Of a DNA stretch of 64,000 bases, positions 46,901 through 55,699 are shown piece by piece. The DNA comes from Nevskia sp964451925 (GTDB lineage: Bacteria; Pseudomonadota; Gammaproteobacteria; Nevskiales; Nevskiaceae). The notes beneath the pieces were generated by a model. The model ran no database searches. It saw nothing but the letters and a program-made list of their open reading frames with translations, and was not told the DNA's origin. Within the stretch, counting starts at the first letter, position 1; each line of letters begins with the position of its first letter. The stretch spans positions 1 through 64,000 of the forward strand of contig CAYVKA010000017.1 of assembly GCA_964451925.1 (NCBI GenBank), read 5' to 3'. A program made the translations under genes and the position numbers.

Positions 46901-47173
46901 GCGGCCGGCGGCAGCGACGAGGGGGAGGAGGGCGTCTATAGCCTGTCGCGGGCCTTCTTCTACGCCGGTGCGCGCCGCGTGCTGGCCAATCTGTGGCCGG
47001 TGGACGACCGCGCTTCGGCGCAGTTCGTCAAAAGCTACTACGAAGCCCTGCTGCACCAGAAACAGACGCCGGGTCAGGCGCTGCGCAGCGCGCAACGGAA
47101 ACTGGCCGATGATCCGCGCTGGCACCTGCCTTACTATTGGGCCGGCTATGTGTTGCAGGGCGATTGGCGCTAG
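43988..47173 (+). CDS. Secreted/periplasmic TPR protein with C-terminal CHAT (caspase-like) protease domain
   Basis: I start at the ATG giving MRSLRSICAVVLLASSRAVA, a signal peptide; an in-frame start 96 bases upstream would bury it. 1061 residues: an N-terminal beta domain resembling pre-peptidase C-terminal modules (about 20-120), TPR-like helical repeats (about 170-560), a coiled segment, then the CHAT domain (about 700-1061). The caspase-like dyad is intact: His921 in LVHFATHTLLD and Cys970 in LSACEAAGGSDEG. CHAT proteases (separase/caspase clan) cut partner proteins in bacterial death or signalling systems. A sigma-like factor follows after 41 bases. Confidence 0.88.
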   Translation: MRSLRSICAVVLLASSRAVADNPVPVTVLQPGSTLRQSADAGQFLKYRIELPAGQTLSLRLRQLNDRAPFLQWSDAAALPPLAVSAGRQAYRDLTLIAGTSRVWDFSVGAKTKGYASSFELTLGPTRAATAAAQRRAVAEAALARADELRGASGSTENGSKGGTSAQQRAAAAYARAAGAWRAAADACGLRQSLSGLARLRFAHGDYRGAAAADRDALALNCAPADDPGHMADAAELQRTLGAALNYAGDYVGAIAAQERALALYLRTGDSRFQGVVQGNLTANYAATGQSGKALDSAQAALRLAESSDDIPGIEFSRERVAAMLLTRGELSPALELYRQTLQQLEDKPYPMVENMAWDDLGLLYSELGDAEQSREAYARAQAAAIANDDRAAEAEALRNQGKAALAAGAVTQAQQLFGRVLELARQGGYAGLEAEALLGLGRCATAAGDWPEAQTQLAAASARHGGDQALRVELNLALGELDSRRQRWASAHARFARAAAGAARTHAGNLAPVALASLARSEQALGRLQPAADHSGRALQLIETQRLRINDPRLRTSYFSSRRAYYGLYIDILMQLDVLRPGRGFAAAALQASERARARTLQDMLLERRLSVPAPVEATLLAQERAAEDRLHLLAYQGDRQPGGGRAPLQQRIDEASRELDELRGRIRRDNPRYAEISDPQNLGADEMRQLLGDDTVLLEYWLGEAHSYLWTLNRGGLSSRELPPRAAIEADAVRLRETLSGPAGAAGTPIEALPALELRAAESARELGARLGQQLLPEALGGYGNVVVVADGALQRIPFERLLPDSAPDSPAFVYLPSIATVRWLRDTPAGPPSAVAVMADPVFSAADPRLGAAAGELPLNAAAGAGLPRLPHTRVEAQDIAALMPPQSSWVALDFAANRRDAMTAQWAAYPLVHFATHTLLDLRHPELSGIVLSLFDAAGRPQDGYLRMNDIYNLRFPVQLVFLSACEAAGGSDEGEEGVYSLSRAFFYAGARRVLANLWPVDDRASAQFVKSYYEALLHQKQTPGQALRSAQRKLADDPRWHLPYYWAGYVLQGDWR

Positions 47174-47214
47174 CGCGGCCCCTGTCATCTGCTACTACTA
47201 CCGGGAGGGAGGGC

Positions 47215-47844
47215 ATGTCCGCCGGCATGGACGATTCGGCTGAGGAAACAGCGTCGCTGGCCGCGCCGTTGCCCGCTCCACAAGCTGCGTTCGCTGCGCT
47301 GCTGCAGCGCCTCGGCGCCGAAGGCCCGCCGCCGGCGGTGATGTACGAGCAGCTGCGCCGCCGGCTCATCGTCTATTTCCGCCTGCAGCTACCCGCCGAG
47401 GCCGAGGCCCTGGCCGATGAGACCCTGGACCGCGTCGCACGCAAGCTCGAACAGGGCACCGGCGTGCAGCAGCTGCAGCGCTACGTCTACGGCGTTGCGC
47501 GTCTGGTCTGCCTGGAAGCGCGCGCCCGCGAGCAGAAGATGCACCAGGCCGTGCTTGACCCCACGCTGGCGCTGCACTCGGGCCTGGGCGCGGCGGACGA
47601 GGCGGCGGACGAGGCGGCGCTGCTGGCCGCCCTCAACACCTGCCTGGGGCAGCTCGGTGTGCGCAGCAGCGAACTGATCCTGCGCTACTACGCCGGCCAG
47701 GGCGCGGCCGGCCAGCGCGCTCGCCAGGGCTTGGCGCAGGAATGGAATATCTCCATCAACGCCCTGCGCAACAAGGCCCTGCGCATCCGCCAGGCCCTGG
47801 AACAATGCGTGCGCCGCCGCCTGCAGGGGCTGGGCGATGCGTGA
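47215..47844 (+). CDS. Sigma-70-family-like (ECF-type) factor
   Basis: 209 residues from the ATG at 47215, which has a strong GGGAGGGAGGG ribosome site; the frame is open upstream only within the CHAT gene. Residues about 40-110 (LRRRLIVYFRLQLPAEAEAL, DETLDRVARKLEQG) resemble sigma region 2. The C-terminal helix-turn-helix (LAQEWNISINALRNKALRIR) resembles region 4. The match is weak by eye, and the region 2-4 linker is Ala-rich. Probably co-transcribed with the CHAT gene and the membrane protein, the usual sigma/anti-sigma layout. Confidence 0.68.
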   Translation: MSAGMDDSAEETASLAAPLPAPQAAFAALLQRLGAEGPPPAVMYEQLRRRLIVYFRLQLPAEAEALADETLDRVARKLEQGTGVQQLQRYVYGVARLVCLEARAREQKMHQAVLDPTLALHSGLGAADEAADEAALLAALNTCLGQLGVRSSELILRYYAGQGAAGQRARQGLAQEWNISINALRNKALRIRQALEQCVRRRLQGLGDA

Positions 47845-47914
47845 TGAAATGCCCCAAAAGCACACATAGGGAATGGAGCCCCATGATGTCGATCCACTCT
47901 CTGCTGGTGCAGCG

Positions 47915-48688
47915 ATGAGCCAGCCGGTTACCGACCAGGCGCTGCGCGCGCTGCTGCTGCATCGCCTGCCCGAAGCCGAGGCCGAGGATCTCGGCCGGCG
48001 CCTGATTGAGGAGGACGGCCTCGCCGGGCGCGTGGAGGCGCTCGAATACGAGCTGCTTGATGCCTGCGCCCGCGGCACGCTGCCGGCGCAAGATCGCGAG
48101 GCAGTGATGCGCCATCTGCAGCGCACCCCTGACGAGCGGCTGCGCTTGCGCATTGCACGCGGCCTGGCGCGGCTGCAGGCGCAGCGCTCGCCAGGGCGCG
48201 CCGCCGGCCCGCTGCCGCGTCGCGGCGCGTGGCGGCCGCTGGCCGCGGCGGGGCTGAGTGGCGCTGTCGCGACGCTGCTGCTCGCTGTGCTGTACTGGGA
48301 CCATGCGCCGTCTACCGGCGGTGTCACGCCACCGGCCGCGGCGCCGCAGGCCGGACCGGAATACACAGTGAGCCTGCTCGCCGAGGTGACACGCGGCGTC
48401 CCGCCGCGCACGGTGAACATTCCCGCCGGCACCGCGCAGTTGCGCTTGCAAGTGGAAATCGCCGATCCGGTGGAGGGGGAGCACTACAGGGTGTTGGTGA
48501 CGGGGCTGGACGGCGCGGTACTGCTGACGGCACCGCATCTGTCGTTATTGCACGCCGGCCGCCACGCTTACGTCGAAACCCGGCTTGCGCCGCAGCAACT
48601 GGGCCGCGGCGCGCGGCGTATCGTGGTGAGTGGGGAAAGCGCCGGCGCGATGGAATCCACCTGGAGCGTGGAGCTTGGCGGCGGCTAG
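47915..48688 (+). CDS. One-pass membrane protein, anti-sigma-like layout
   Basis: 257 residues from the ATG giving MSQPVTDQALRALL. The N-terminal cytoplasmic part (about 1-100) is helical with LPEAEAEDLGRRLIEEDGL and RARGTLPAQDREAV-type features of zinc-less anti-sigma or zf-HC2-like domains. One membrane helix lies near 108-128 (AAAGLSGAVATLLLAVLYW). A periplasmic beta-rich domain follows, with SLLAEVTRGVPPRTVNIPAG. No zinc-binding His-Cys-Cys set is seen. By position it would hold the preceding sigma-like factor at the membrane and sense a periplasmic event; this is inference. Confidence 0.6.
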   Translation: MSQPVTDQALRALLLHRLPEAEAEDLGRRLIEEDGLAGRVEALEYELLDACARGTLPAQDREAVMRHLQRTPDERLRLRIARGLARLQAQRSPGRAAGPLPRRGAWRPLAAAGLSGAVATLLLAVLYWDHAPSTGGVTPPAAAPQAGPEYTVSLLAEVTRGVPPRTVNIPAGTAQLRLQVEIADPVEGEHYRVLVTGLDGAVLLTAPHLSLLHAGRHAYVETRLAPQQLGRGARRIVVSGESAGAMESTWSVELGGG

Positions 48689-49319
48689 ATCTGTTCAACC
48701 GCTTGATGCCATCCGCTTCCCATATTGCGATCGATACGCTGAAGCAAAGTCACGCCACCGGCACCAGGGGGCGACAATTCACCGATCGCGGTAGTTTCAT
48801 GCGGACCGCTGCGCTCCGGCAGGGCAGCTTGGGTATAATGAAGCAACAGCGGTGCGACGCGTGCGATGCGTAAAGTGACGTGACCGTTTTGACCGGAAAA
48901 GCAAATAGTTAAGCAGGGCTCCCCGAGACGGAGATCGGCCTTGAAATCGGATGGGGGATGAAAGTCCCTGCAAGGGTTCCAAGCCTTTCCTCTGCGCCAT
49001 ATCCAGCACACAGCTGATGGTGTGGCGGGCATTTCCGCACCGCTTGTCAGGTGCCACCTCGCGGCCGGCACCGTCAGAGTATGCTGGCCAGCGCTTGAGC
49101 ATGGCCATGCCGCGGTCGCCGACGAGCGAATCCGCATCGGTTTTGGCCAGAGGAAGCGGTGGCTGGGGAACCAGCCTGCAGTCGGACGGTCTTGAAGCAT
49201 TGCGCCAGATGCCTATCATCTTCATTCGCTGCGATGGATATCCTCACAACCCGCCGGCAGGGCCTTTGAATCCGTGCAGCGGTAGCTGAACGTTCCGTGA
49301 TCTTCACTTTCCCTCATTC
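48689..49319. other. Intergenic region before dksA containing a tRNA remnant
   Basis: 631 bases without a gene. It holds a consensus -10 hexamer TATAAT at 48834-48839 with no good -35, the degenerate tRNA-Ser 3' half at 48943-49000, and the dksA leader (49001-49319), in which I see no clear promoter. Short frames on both strands lack any family signal. Confidence 0.5.
48943..49000 (+). pseudogene. Degenerate 3' half of tRNA-Ser (possible attachment-site remnant)
   Basis: Aligns without gaps over 58 bases with 38429-38486 of the intact tRNA-Ser, including a 26-base exact run (48943-48968) through the variable arm, then a diverged T-arm (AAGGG/CCTTT with loop TTCCAAG) and the CGCCAT end. The anticodon stem no longer pairs and there is no matching 5' half, so it is not a working tRNA. 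Confidence 0.8.
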
Positions 49320-49805
49320 ATGAAAAAAGCCACCTTGCCCAATTCCTCCAGAAAGCCCGCGCCGGCGGCGCCGCAACGGGTGCTGACCGAAGCGGAAATC
49401 CGCAGCATGCCGGCTTCCGACTACATGAATGAGGCGCAACTCGATTTCTTCCGCCGCCGTCTGATCGAAATGCGCGAGGAAGTGCTCAGCCGCGAGCAGA
49501 ACTCCAAGGAACGCCTGCACCAGAACGAGTCCCATGCCGACCCGGCGGATCGCGCCACGGCCGAGGAGGAGCACTTCCTCGACCTGCGCCTGCGCGAGCG
49601 CGAGGCGCTGCTGCTGCGCAAGATCAACGACTCGCTGCGCCTGATCCATTCCAAGGATTACGGCTATTGCGCCAAGACCGGTGAACCGATCGGCATTCCG
49701 CGCCTGCTGGTGCGCCCCACGGCCACCGTGTGCATCGACGTCAAGGACCGCGACGAGCGCCTGGCGACGCATTCCGCTTCGCAGAACGCCAGCCGGCGCG
49801 GTTAG
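49320..49805 (+). CDS. dksA: RNA polymerase-binding factor DksA, two-cysteine form
   Basis: Secondary-channel regulator that with ppGpp controls stable RNA and amino-acid promoters. 161 residues. The coiled-coil tip DPADRATAEEE carries the essential acidic pair (D-x-A-D-R). The zinc finger is incomplete: Cys117-x2-Thr120 and Cys138-x2-Val141 in place of the four Cys of E. coli DksA. This pattern equals that of Pseudomonas aeruginosa DksA2, which works without zinc. It is the only dksA in this window, so it cannot be told whether a four-Cys paralogue exists elsewhere. Confidence 0.93.
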   Translation: MKKATLPNSSRKPAPAAPQRVLTEAEIRSMPASDYMNEAQLDFFRRRLIEMREEVLSREQNSKERLHQNESHADPADRATAEEEHFLDLRLREREALLLRKINDSLRLIHSKDYGYCAKTGEPIGIPRLLVRPTATVCIDVKDRDERLATHSASQNASRRG

Positions 49806-49825
49806 GGCCTTTTAACAGGCCCTAA
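49802..49825 (+). terminator. dksA: Hairpin overlapping the dksA stop
   Basis: Perfect 9-bp repeat TTAGGGCCT / AGGCCCTAA with loop TTTAAC; the TAG stop of dksA is inside the left arm. No T-run follows. Confidence 0.55.
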
Positions 49826-49849
49826 ACCGGGGTTCCCTGACAGTCCCGG

Positions 49850-49865
49850 GCCGGCGCGCGCCGGC
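49850..49865. terminator. GC palindrome between convergent dksA and bkdR
   Basis: A 16-bp perfect palindrome, GCCGGCGCGCGCCGGC, in the 68-base gap between the convergent genes, followed by further CCGG repeats. Possible bidirectional transcription stop. Confidence 0.4.
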
Positions 49866-49873
49866 CGGCCGGT

Positions 49874-50350
49874 TCAGTCCGACGCTTCCAGCGGCAGCCG
49901 GTTGGAATCGATCAGCTGGGTCAGGGAGATCGAGGAACTGACCTCGCGCACGCCCTCGATCTGCGACAGTTCGTTCCACACGAACTGCTGGTAGCGCTCC
50001 ACGTCGCGCACCACGATCTTCAGCAGGAAGTCCACGTCGCCCATCAGCGTGTGGCACTCCACCACTTCCGGATGACGGTTGATCGCCTGCACGAACTTGT
50101 GCAGCGCGTTCCTGCCGTGCCGCGCCATCTTCACGTGGGCAAACACCGTCACGCCCAGGCCCACTTTCTTCGGGTCGAGCACCGCCACCCGCTGGCGGAT
50201 GATGCCGCTGTCGAGAAAGCGCTGCACCCGGCGCCACACTACCGACTTGGAGGAGGCCACGCGTTCGGCGATGTCGTTGACCGGCATCGTCACGTCCTGT
50301 TGCAGCAGTTCCAGGATGCGCAGATCCAGGGCGTCGAGCCTTTCGGTCAT
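49874..50350 (-). CDS. bkdR: Lrp/AsnC-family regulator, likely BkdR
   Basis: 158-residue leucine-responsive regulator. Helix-turn-helix near residues 20-45 (MPVNDIAERVASSKSVVWRR) and a RAM ligand-binding domain after residue 70 (VTVFAHVKMARHG, GDVDFLLKIVVRD). The ribosome site GAGGAA lies 3 bases before the ATG. It is divergent from the branched-chain ketoacid dehydrogenase genes, as in Pseudomonas putida, where BkdR activates the bkd operon with L-branched-chain amino acids as effectors. The functional call rests on that position. Confidence 0.9.
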   Translation of the reverse strand: MTERLDALDLRILELLQQDVTMPVNDIAERVASSKSVVWRRVQRFLDSGIIRQRVAVLDPKKVGLGVTVFAHVKMARHGRNALHKFVQAINRHPEVVECHTLMGDVDFLLKIVVRDVERYQQFVWNELSQIEGVREVSSSISLTQLIDSNRLPLEASD

Positions 50351-50376
50351 TTATTCCTCAATATGAAACTTGCGCG

Positions 50377-50397
50377 GAATATTATCCCAATAATGCT
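50377..50397. promoter_or_regulatory. Lrp/BkdR operator candidate in the bkdR-bkdA1 intergenic region
   Basis: AT-rich dyad ATTAT-ccca-ATAAT (50381-50394) inside an otherwise GC-rich divergent promoter region. It resembles the AT core of Lrp sites and would suit BkdR binding. Confidence 0.4.
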
Positions 50398-50546
50398 GTG
50401 CGCGCCGGGAAAATCAAGGAAGAAATACCCGCAGAAAGGTATATGCTGATGCAAACGTCGATCCTGTGCGCGCGCCGCCTGCGCAGCGGGGCCAGCCCGC
50501 AAGCCGCCGCCAAGCGCGGCGCGGGATCATCATTTGGAGGAGCATG

Positions 50547-51782
50547 ATGAAGCCAAGCAGCAACACCACATTGAGCCTGCATATTCCGGAGCCTCCGGCC
50601 CGGCCGGGCCAGGCACCGGATTTCAGCCGGCTGGTGATCCCGGCGGCCGGCAGCCAGCGCCGCCCCCCGGTGGACGCTCCCGCCGCGCAACTGCGCGACT
50701 GCGCCTATGACCTGGTGCGCGTGCTCGACGACGCCGGTGACGCGGTGGGTGAATGGAATCCGCAGCTCGACGCCGACACCCTGCGCCGTGGCCTGCGCCA
50801 CATGATGCTGACCCGCGCTTTCGACGAGCGCATGCTGCGCGCGCAGCGTCAGGGCAAGACCTCGTTCTACATCAAGAGCACCGGCGAGGAAGCCGTGTCG
50901 GTGGCCCAGGCCTACGCGCTCGATCCCAAGGACATGCTGTTCCCGAGCTACCGCCAGCAAGGCTTGCTGATGGCGCGCGACTGGCCAATGGTCGACCTGA
51001 TGTGCCAGATCTACAACAACACCGGCGACCGTCTCAAGGGCCGCCAGCTGCCGATCATGTACTCGGTGCGCGACGTCGGCTTCTTCTCCATCTCCGGCAA
51101 CCTCGGCACGCAGTTCCCGCAGGCAGTCGGCTGGGCCATGGCTTCGGCCTACAAGCACGATACGCGCATCGCCGCCGCCTGGGTCGGCGACGGCACCACC
51201 GCCGAAGGTGATTTCCATCATGCGCTCACCTTCGCCGCGGTGTACCGCGCACCGGTGGTGCTTAACGTGGTCAACAACCAGTGGGCCATCTCCTCCTACC
51301 AGGCCATCGCCGGCGGCGATGAGACCACCTTCGCCGCACGCGCCGTCGGCTATGGCCTGCCCGGGCTGCGCATCGACGGCAACGACTTCCTCGCGGTTTA
51401 CGCCGCCACCCGCTGGGCGGCGCAGCGCGCGCGGGAGAATCACGGCGCCACCCTGCTGGAGCTGTTCACCTATCGTGTCGCGCCGCATTCCACCAGCGAC
51501 GACCCGGCCAAGTACCGCCCCGAGAACGAAGCCGAGAAGTGGCCGCTGGGCGACCCGGTCCAGCGCCTCAAGCAGCACCTGATCCGGCTCGGCCAGTGGA
51601 GCGAGGCGCAGCACCAGGCGCTCGCCGGCGAAGTGGACGAGCAGGTCAAGGCCGCGCAGAAAGAGGCCGAGGCGCTGGGCACGCTGGGCACGCAGCCGGC
51701 CAGCCCCAAGACCATGTTCGAGGACGTGTTCAAGGAAATGCCCTGGCATCTGCAGAAGCAGCGGCAGGAGGCCGGTTACTGA
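50547..51782 (+). CDS. bkdA1: Branched-chain 2-oxoacid dehydrogenase E1 alpha subunit
   Basis: TPP-dependent decarboxylase subunit of the complex degrading the keto acids of valine, leucine and isoleucine. From the second of two adjacent ATGs, 6 bases after GGAGG, it has 411 residues, matching about 410 in Pseudomonas putida BkdA1. The TPP motif is GDGTTAEGDFHHALTF through VVNNQWAIS. The loop RVAPHSTSDDPAKYR is that phosphorylated in the eukaryotic enzyme. First gene of a four-gene operon in complex order E1a-E1b-E2-E3. Confidence 0.96.
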   Translation: MKPSSNTTLSLHIPEPPARPGQAPDFSRLVIPAAGSQRRPPVDAPAAQLRDCAYDLVRVLDDAGDAVGEWNPQLDADTLRRGLRHMMLTRAFDERMLRAQRQGKTSFYIKSTGEEAVSVAQAYALDPKDMLFPSYRQQGLLMARDWPMVDLMCQIYNNTGDRLKGRQLPIMYSVRDVGFFSISGNLGTQFPQAVGWAMASAYKHDTRIAAAWVGDGTTAEGDFHHALTFAAVYRAPVVLNVVNNQWAISSYQAIAGGDETTFAARAVGYGLPGLRIDGNDFLAVYAATRWAAQRARENHGATLLELFTYRVAPHSTSDDPAKYRPENEAEKWPLGDPVQRLKQHLIRLGQWSEAQHQALAGEVDEQVKAAQKEAEALGTLGTQPASPKTMFEDVFKEMPWHLQKQRQEAGY

Positions 51783-51911
51783 GCGCGCAGCTCCCTTGCG
51801 GCCGCCGGAGAATCCGCGGCTTTGGTCCACAGATCCTGATTTGTGAGGTTTGTTCGGTATGAACAGAACATCAATTCATTTCCCCGTTCCCTTCATGGAG
51901 GCCGCGAGCTG

Positions 51912-52925
51912 ATGGCCACCATGAACATGATCCAGGCCATCAACTCGGCCATGGATGTGATGCTCGGCCGCGACCCCGACGTGGTGGTGTTCGGCGAGGA
52001 CGTCGGCTATTTCGGCGGCGTGTTCCGCGCCACCGCCGGCCTGCAGCAGAAGCACGGACTGACGCGCGTGTTCGACACGCCGATCTGCGAGGCCGGCATC
52101 ATCGCCACCGCCATCGGCATGGGCGTGTACGGCCTGCGGCCGGTGGCGGAGATCCAGTTCGCCGACTACATCCTGCCGGCCTTCGACCAGCTGGTGTCGG
52201 AAGCCTCGCGCCTGCGCTATCGCTCCGGCGGCGAGTTCTGGGCGCCGATCACCGTGCGCACCCCCTGCGGCGGCGGCATCTTCGGCGGCCAGACCCACAG
52301 CCAGAGCCCGGAAGCGATCTTCACCCACGTCTCCGGCCTGAAGACGGTGATGCCATCCAACCCCTATGACGCCAAGGGTCTGCTGATCAGCGCCATCGAG
52401 GAGGATGACCCGGTGATCTTCCTCGAGCCCAAGCGCATCTACAACGGCCCCTTCGACGGCCATCACGACCGTCCGCTGACCTCCTGGTCCAAGTATCCGC
52501 AGAGCGAGGTGCCGGAGGGTTACTACAAGATCCCGCTGAGCCAGGCGGCGGTGGTGCGCGCGGGCAGCGCCGCCACCATCCTCACCTACGGCACCATGGT
52601 CCACGTCTCCCTGGCCGCGGTGGCCGAGTCCGGCCTGGATGTGGAAGTGATCGACCTGCGCACGCTGTTCCCGGTGGACGTCGAGACCATCGAGGCCTCG
52701 GTGAAGAAGACCGGCCGCTGCGTCATCGTGCACGAGGCCAGCCGCACCTCCGGCCTTGCCGCCGAGTTCATGTCGCTGGTGCAGGAGCATTGCTTCCATC
52801 ACCTCGAAGCGCCGATCCAGCGCGTCACCGGCTGGGATACGCCGTATCCGCACGCCTTCGAATGGCAGTATTTCCCGGGGCCCGACCGCGTGCGCGCGGC
52901 GCTCGACAAAGTGATGGAGGGCTGA
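51912..52925 (+). CDS. bkdA2: Branched-chain 2-oxoacid dehydrogenase E1 beta subunit
   Basis: Partner of BkdA1 in the E1 heterotetramer. I start at MATMNMIQAINSAMDVML, which matches the N terminus of known BkdA2; an in-frame ATG 69 bases upstream adds an unrelated tail. 337 residues. Characteristic segments are GEDVGYFGGVFRAT, CGGGIFGGQTHSQSPEA and RVTGWDTPYPHAFEW. The gene ends 4 bases before the E2 start. Confidence 0.96.
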   Translation: MATMNMIQAINSAMDVMLGRDPDVVVFGEDVGYFGGVFRATAGLQQKHGLTRVFDTPICEAGIIATAIGMGVYGLRPVAEIQFADYILPAFDQLVSEASRLRYRSGGEFWAPITVRTPCGGGIFGGQTHSQSPEAIFTHVSGLKTVMPSNPYDAKGLLISAIEEDDPVIFLEPKRIYNGPFDGHHDRPLTSWSKYPQSEVPEGYYKIPLSQAAVVRAGSAATILTYGTMVHVSLAAVAESGLDVEVIDLRTLFPVDVETIEASVKKTGRCVIVHEASRTSGLAAEFMSLVQEHCFHHLEAPIQRVTGWDTPYPHAFEWQYFPGPDRVRAALDKVMEG

Positions 52926-52929
52926 GGCC

Positions 52930-54228
52930 GTGGCTCAATTCATCTTCAAGCTGCCGGATATCGGCGAAGGCATCACCGAGGCCGAGATCGCCACCTGGCG
53001 GGTCGCTGTCGGCGAAACGGTCAAGGAAGACCAGCCGCTGGTCGATGTGCTGACCGAGAAGGCGGCGGTGGAAATCCCCTCGCCGAAGCCCGGCAGGGTG
53101 CTGGAGCTGCGCGGCAACCCGGGCGACTTTGCGCCGGTCGGCTCGGCCCTGGTGGTGCTGGAAGTGGCCGGCGACGCAGGGAGCGAGGCAGAGGAGGCGG
53201 AAGCCGCACCTGCGCCCGCGGCTTCCGCGCCCGCCGCCCCAGTGGCAAAACCCGCACCCGCTCCCGCCAAGGCAGCTCCGGCAGCCGCCGCAAGCGCGCC
53301 GGCCGTTGCGCCTCCCGCCACCTCCATCGCGCCTCTGGTTCCGCGCGAGGCGGGCGAGCGGCCGTTGGCCTCGCCCGCGGTGCGCCAGCGCGCACGCGAT
53401 CTCGGCATCCAGCTGCAGTACGTGCCGGGCAGCGGCGCCGCCGGGCAGATCACCCATGCCGATCTCGACGCCTTCATCGCGCGCCAGCCCACCACCGGCG
53501 CGGCGCCGGCGCGCGGCGCGCACCGGCGCGAGGCGGTGGAGGAGATCAAGGTCATCGGCCTGCGCCGCAAGATCGCCGAGGCGATGCAGCGCTCCAAGCA
53601 GCGCATCCCGCACTTCGCCTATGTCGAGGAGGTCGACGTCACCGAACTGGAGGCCCTGCGCAACCACCTCAACCAGCAGCGCCGGCCCGACCAGCCCAAG
53701 CTGACGCTGCTGCCGTTCCTGGCGCAGGCGCTGCTGCGCGCGGTGCCGGAGCACCCGGAAGTCAACGGCACCTTCGACGACGAGGCCGGCATCGTGCGCC
53801 GCCCGGCGGCGATCCACATCGGCATCGCCGCGCAGACGCCGAACGGCCTAGTGGTGCCGGTGATCCGTCACGCCGAGGCGCTGGACCTGTGGCAGATCGC
53901 CGGCGAGATCAAGCGCCTGGCCGACGCCGCGCGCAGCGGCAAGGCCAGCCGCGAGGAGCTGAGCGGATCGAGCATCACCATCAGCAGTCTCGGGCCGATG
54001 GGAGGCATCGTCTCCACCCCGGTGATCAACGCGCCGGAAGTGGCCATCGTCGGTGTCAACAAGATGGTGCAGCGGCCGATGATCGTCGACGGCGCGGTGG
54101 TGCCGCGGCTGATGATGAACCTGTCGTCCTCGTTCGACCACCGCATCGTCGACGGCTGGAACGCGGCCGAATTCATCCAGCACATCAAGCGGCTGCTGGA
54201 GCATCCCGCCACGCTGTTCATCGCTTGA
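52930..54228 (+). CDS. bkdB: Branched-chain 2-oxoacid dehydrogenase E2 (dihydrolipoamide acyltransferase)
   Basis: Core acyltransferase. GTG start; 432 residues with one lipoyl domain (lipoyl Lys44 in VLTEKAAVEI), an Ala/Pro-rich swivel linker (about 80-140), a peripheral subunit-binding domain (SPAVRQRARDLGIQL to ITHADLDAF) and a C-terminal catalytic domain with the HxxxDG motif in SFDHRIVDGW. The gene is 10 bases from lpdV. Confidence 0.96.
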   Translation: MAQFIFKLPDIGEGITEAEIATWRVAVGETVKEDQPLVDVLTEKAAVEIPSPKPGRVLELRGNPGDFAPVGSALVVLEVAGDAGSEAEEAEAAPAPAASAPAAPVAKPAPAPAKAAPAAAASAPAVAPPATSIAPLVPREAGERPLASPAVRQRARDLGIQLQYVPGSGAAGQITHADLDAFIARQPTTGAAPARGAHRREAVEEIKVIGLRRKIAEAMQRSKQRIPHFAYVEEVDVTELEALRNHLNQQRRPDQPKLTLLPFLAQALLRAVPEHPEVNGTFDDEAGIVRRPAAIHIGIAAQTPNGLVVPVIRHAEALDLWQIAGEIKRLADAARSGKASREELSGSSITISSLGPMGGIVSTPVINAPEVAIVGVNKMVQRPMIVDGAVVPRLMMNLSSSFDHRIVDGWNAAEFIQHIKRLLEHPATLFIA

Positions 54229-54238
54229 GGCAAAGACC

Positions 54239-55642
<1,404 letters not shown>

Positions 55643-55663
55643 TCCGCAACGCCGGCGGCGGGC

Positions 55664-55680
55664 GGCGCGTCCGCCGCGCC
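55664..55680 (+). terminator. Terminator candidate of the bkd operon
   Basis: GGCGCG-TCCGC-CGCGCC followed by TTTCC, 22 bases after the lpdV stop and between convergent genes. Confidence 0.42.
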
Positions 55681-55699
55681 TTTCCGTGTGCGGCCGGGA

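Noticed and set aside
48834..48839. Consensus TATAAT as a promoter for a hidden gene or dksA
   Set aside because: No -35 at usual spacing, and dksA starts almost 500 bases further on; noted only within the intergenic entry.
48943..49000. A second functional tRNA-Ser
   Set aside because: No 5' half, no pairing anticodon stem and no acceptor partner; only a remnant is supported.
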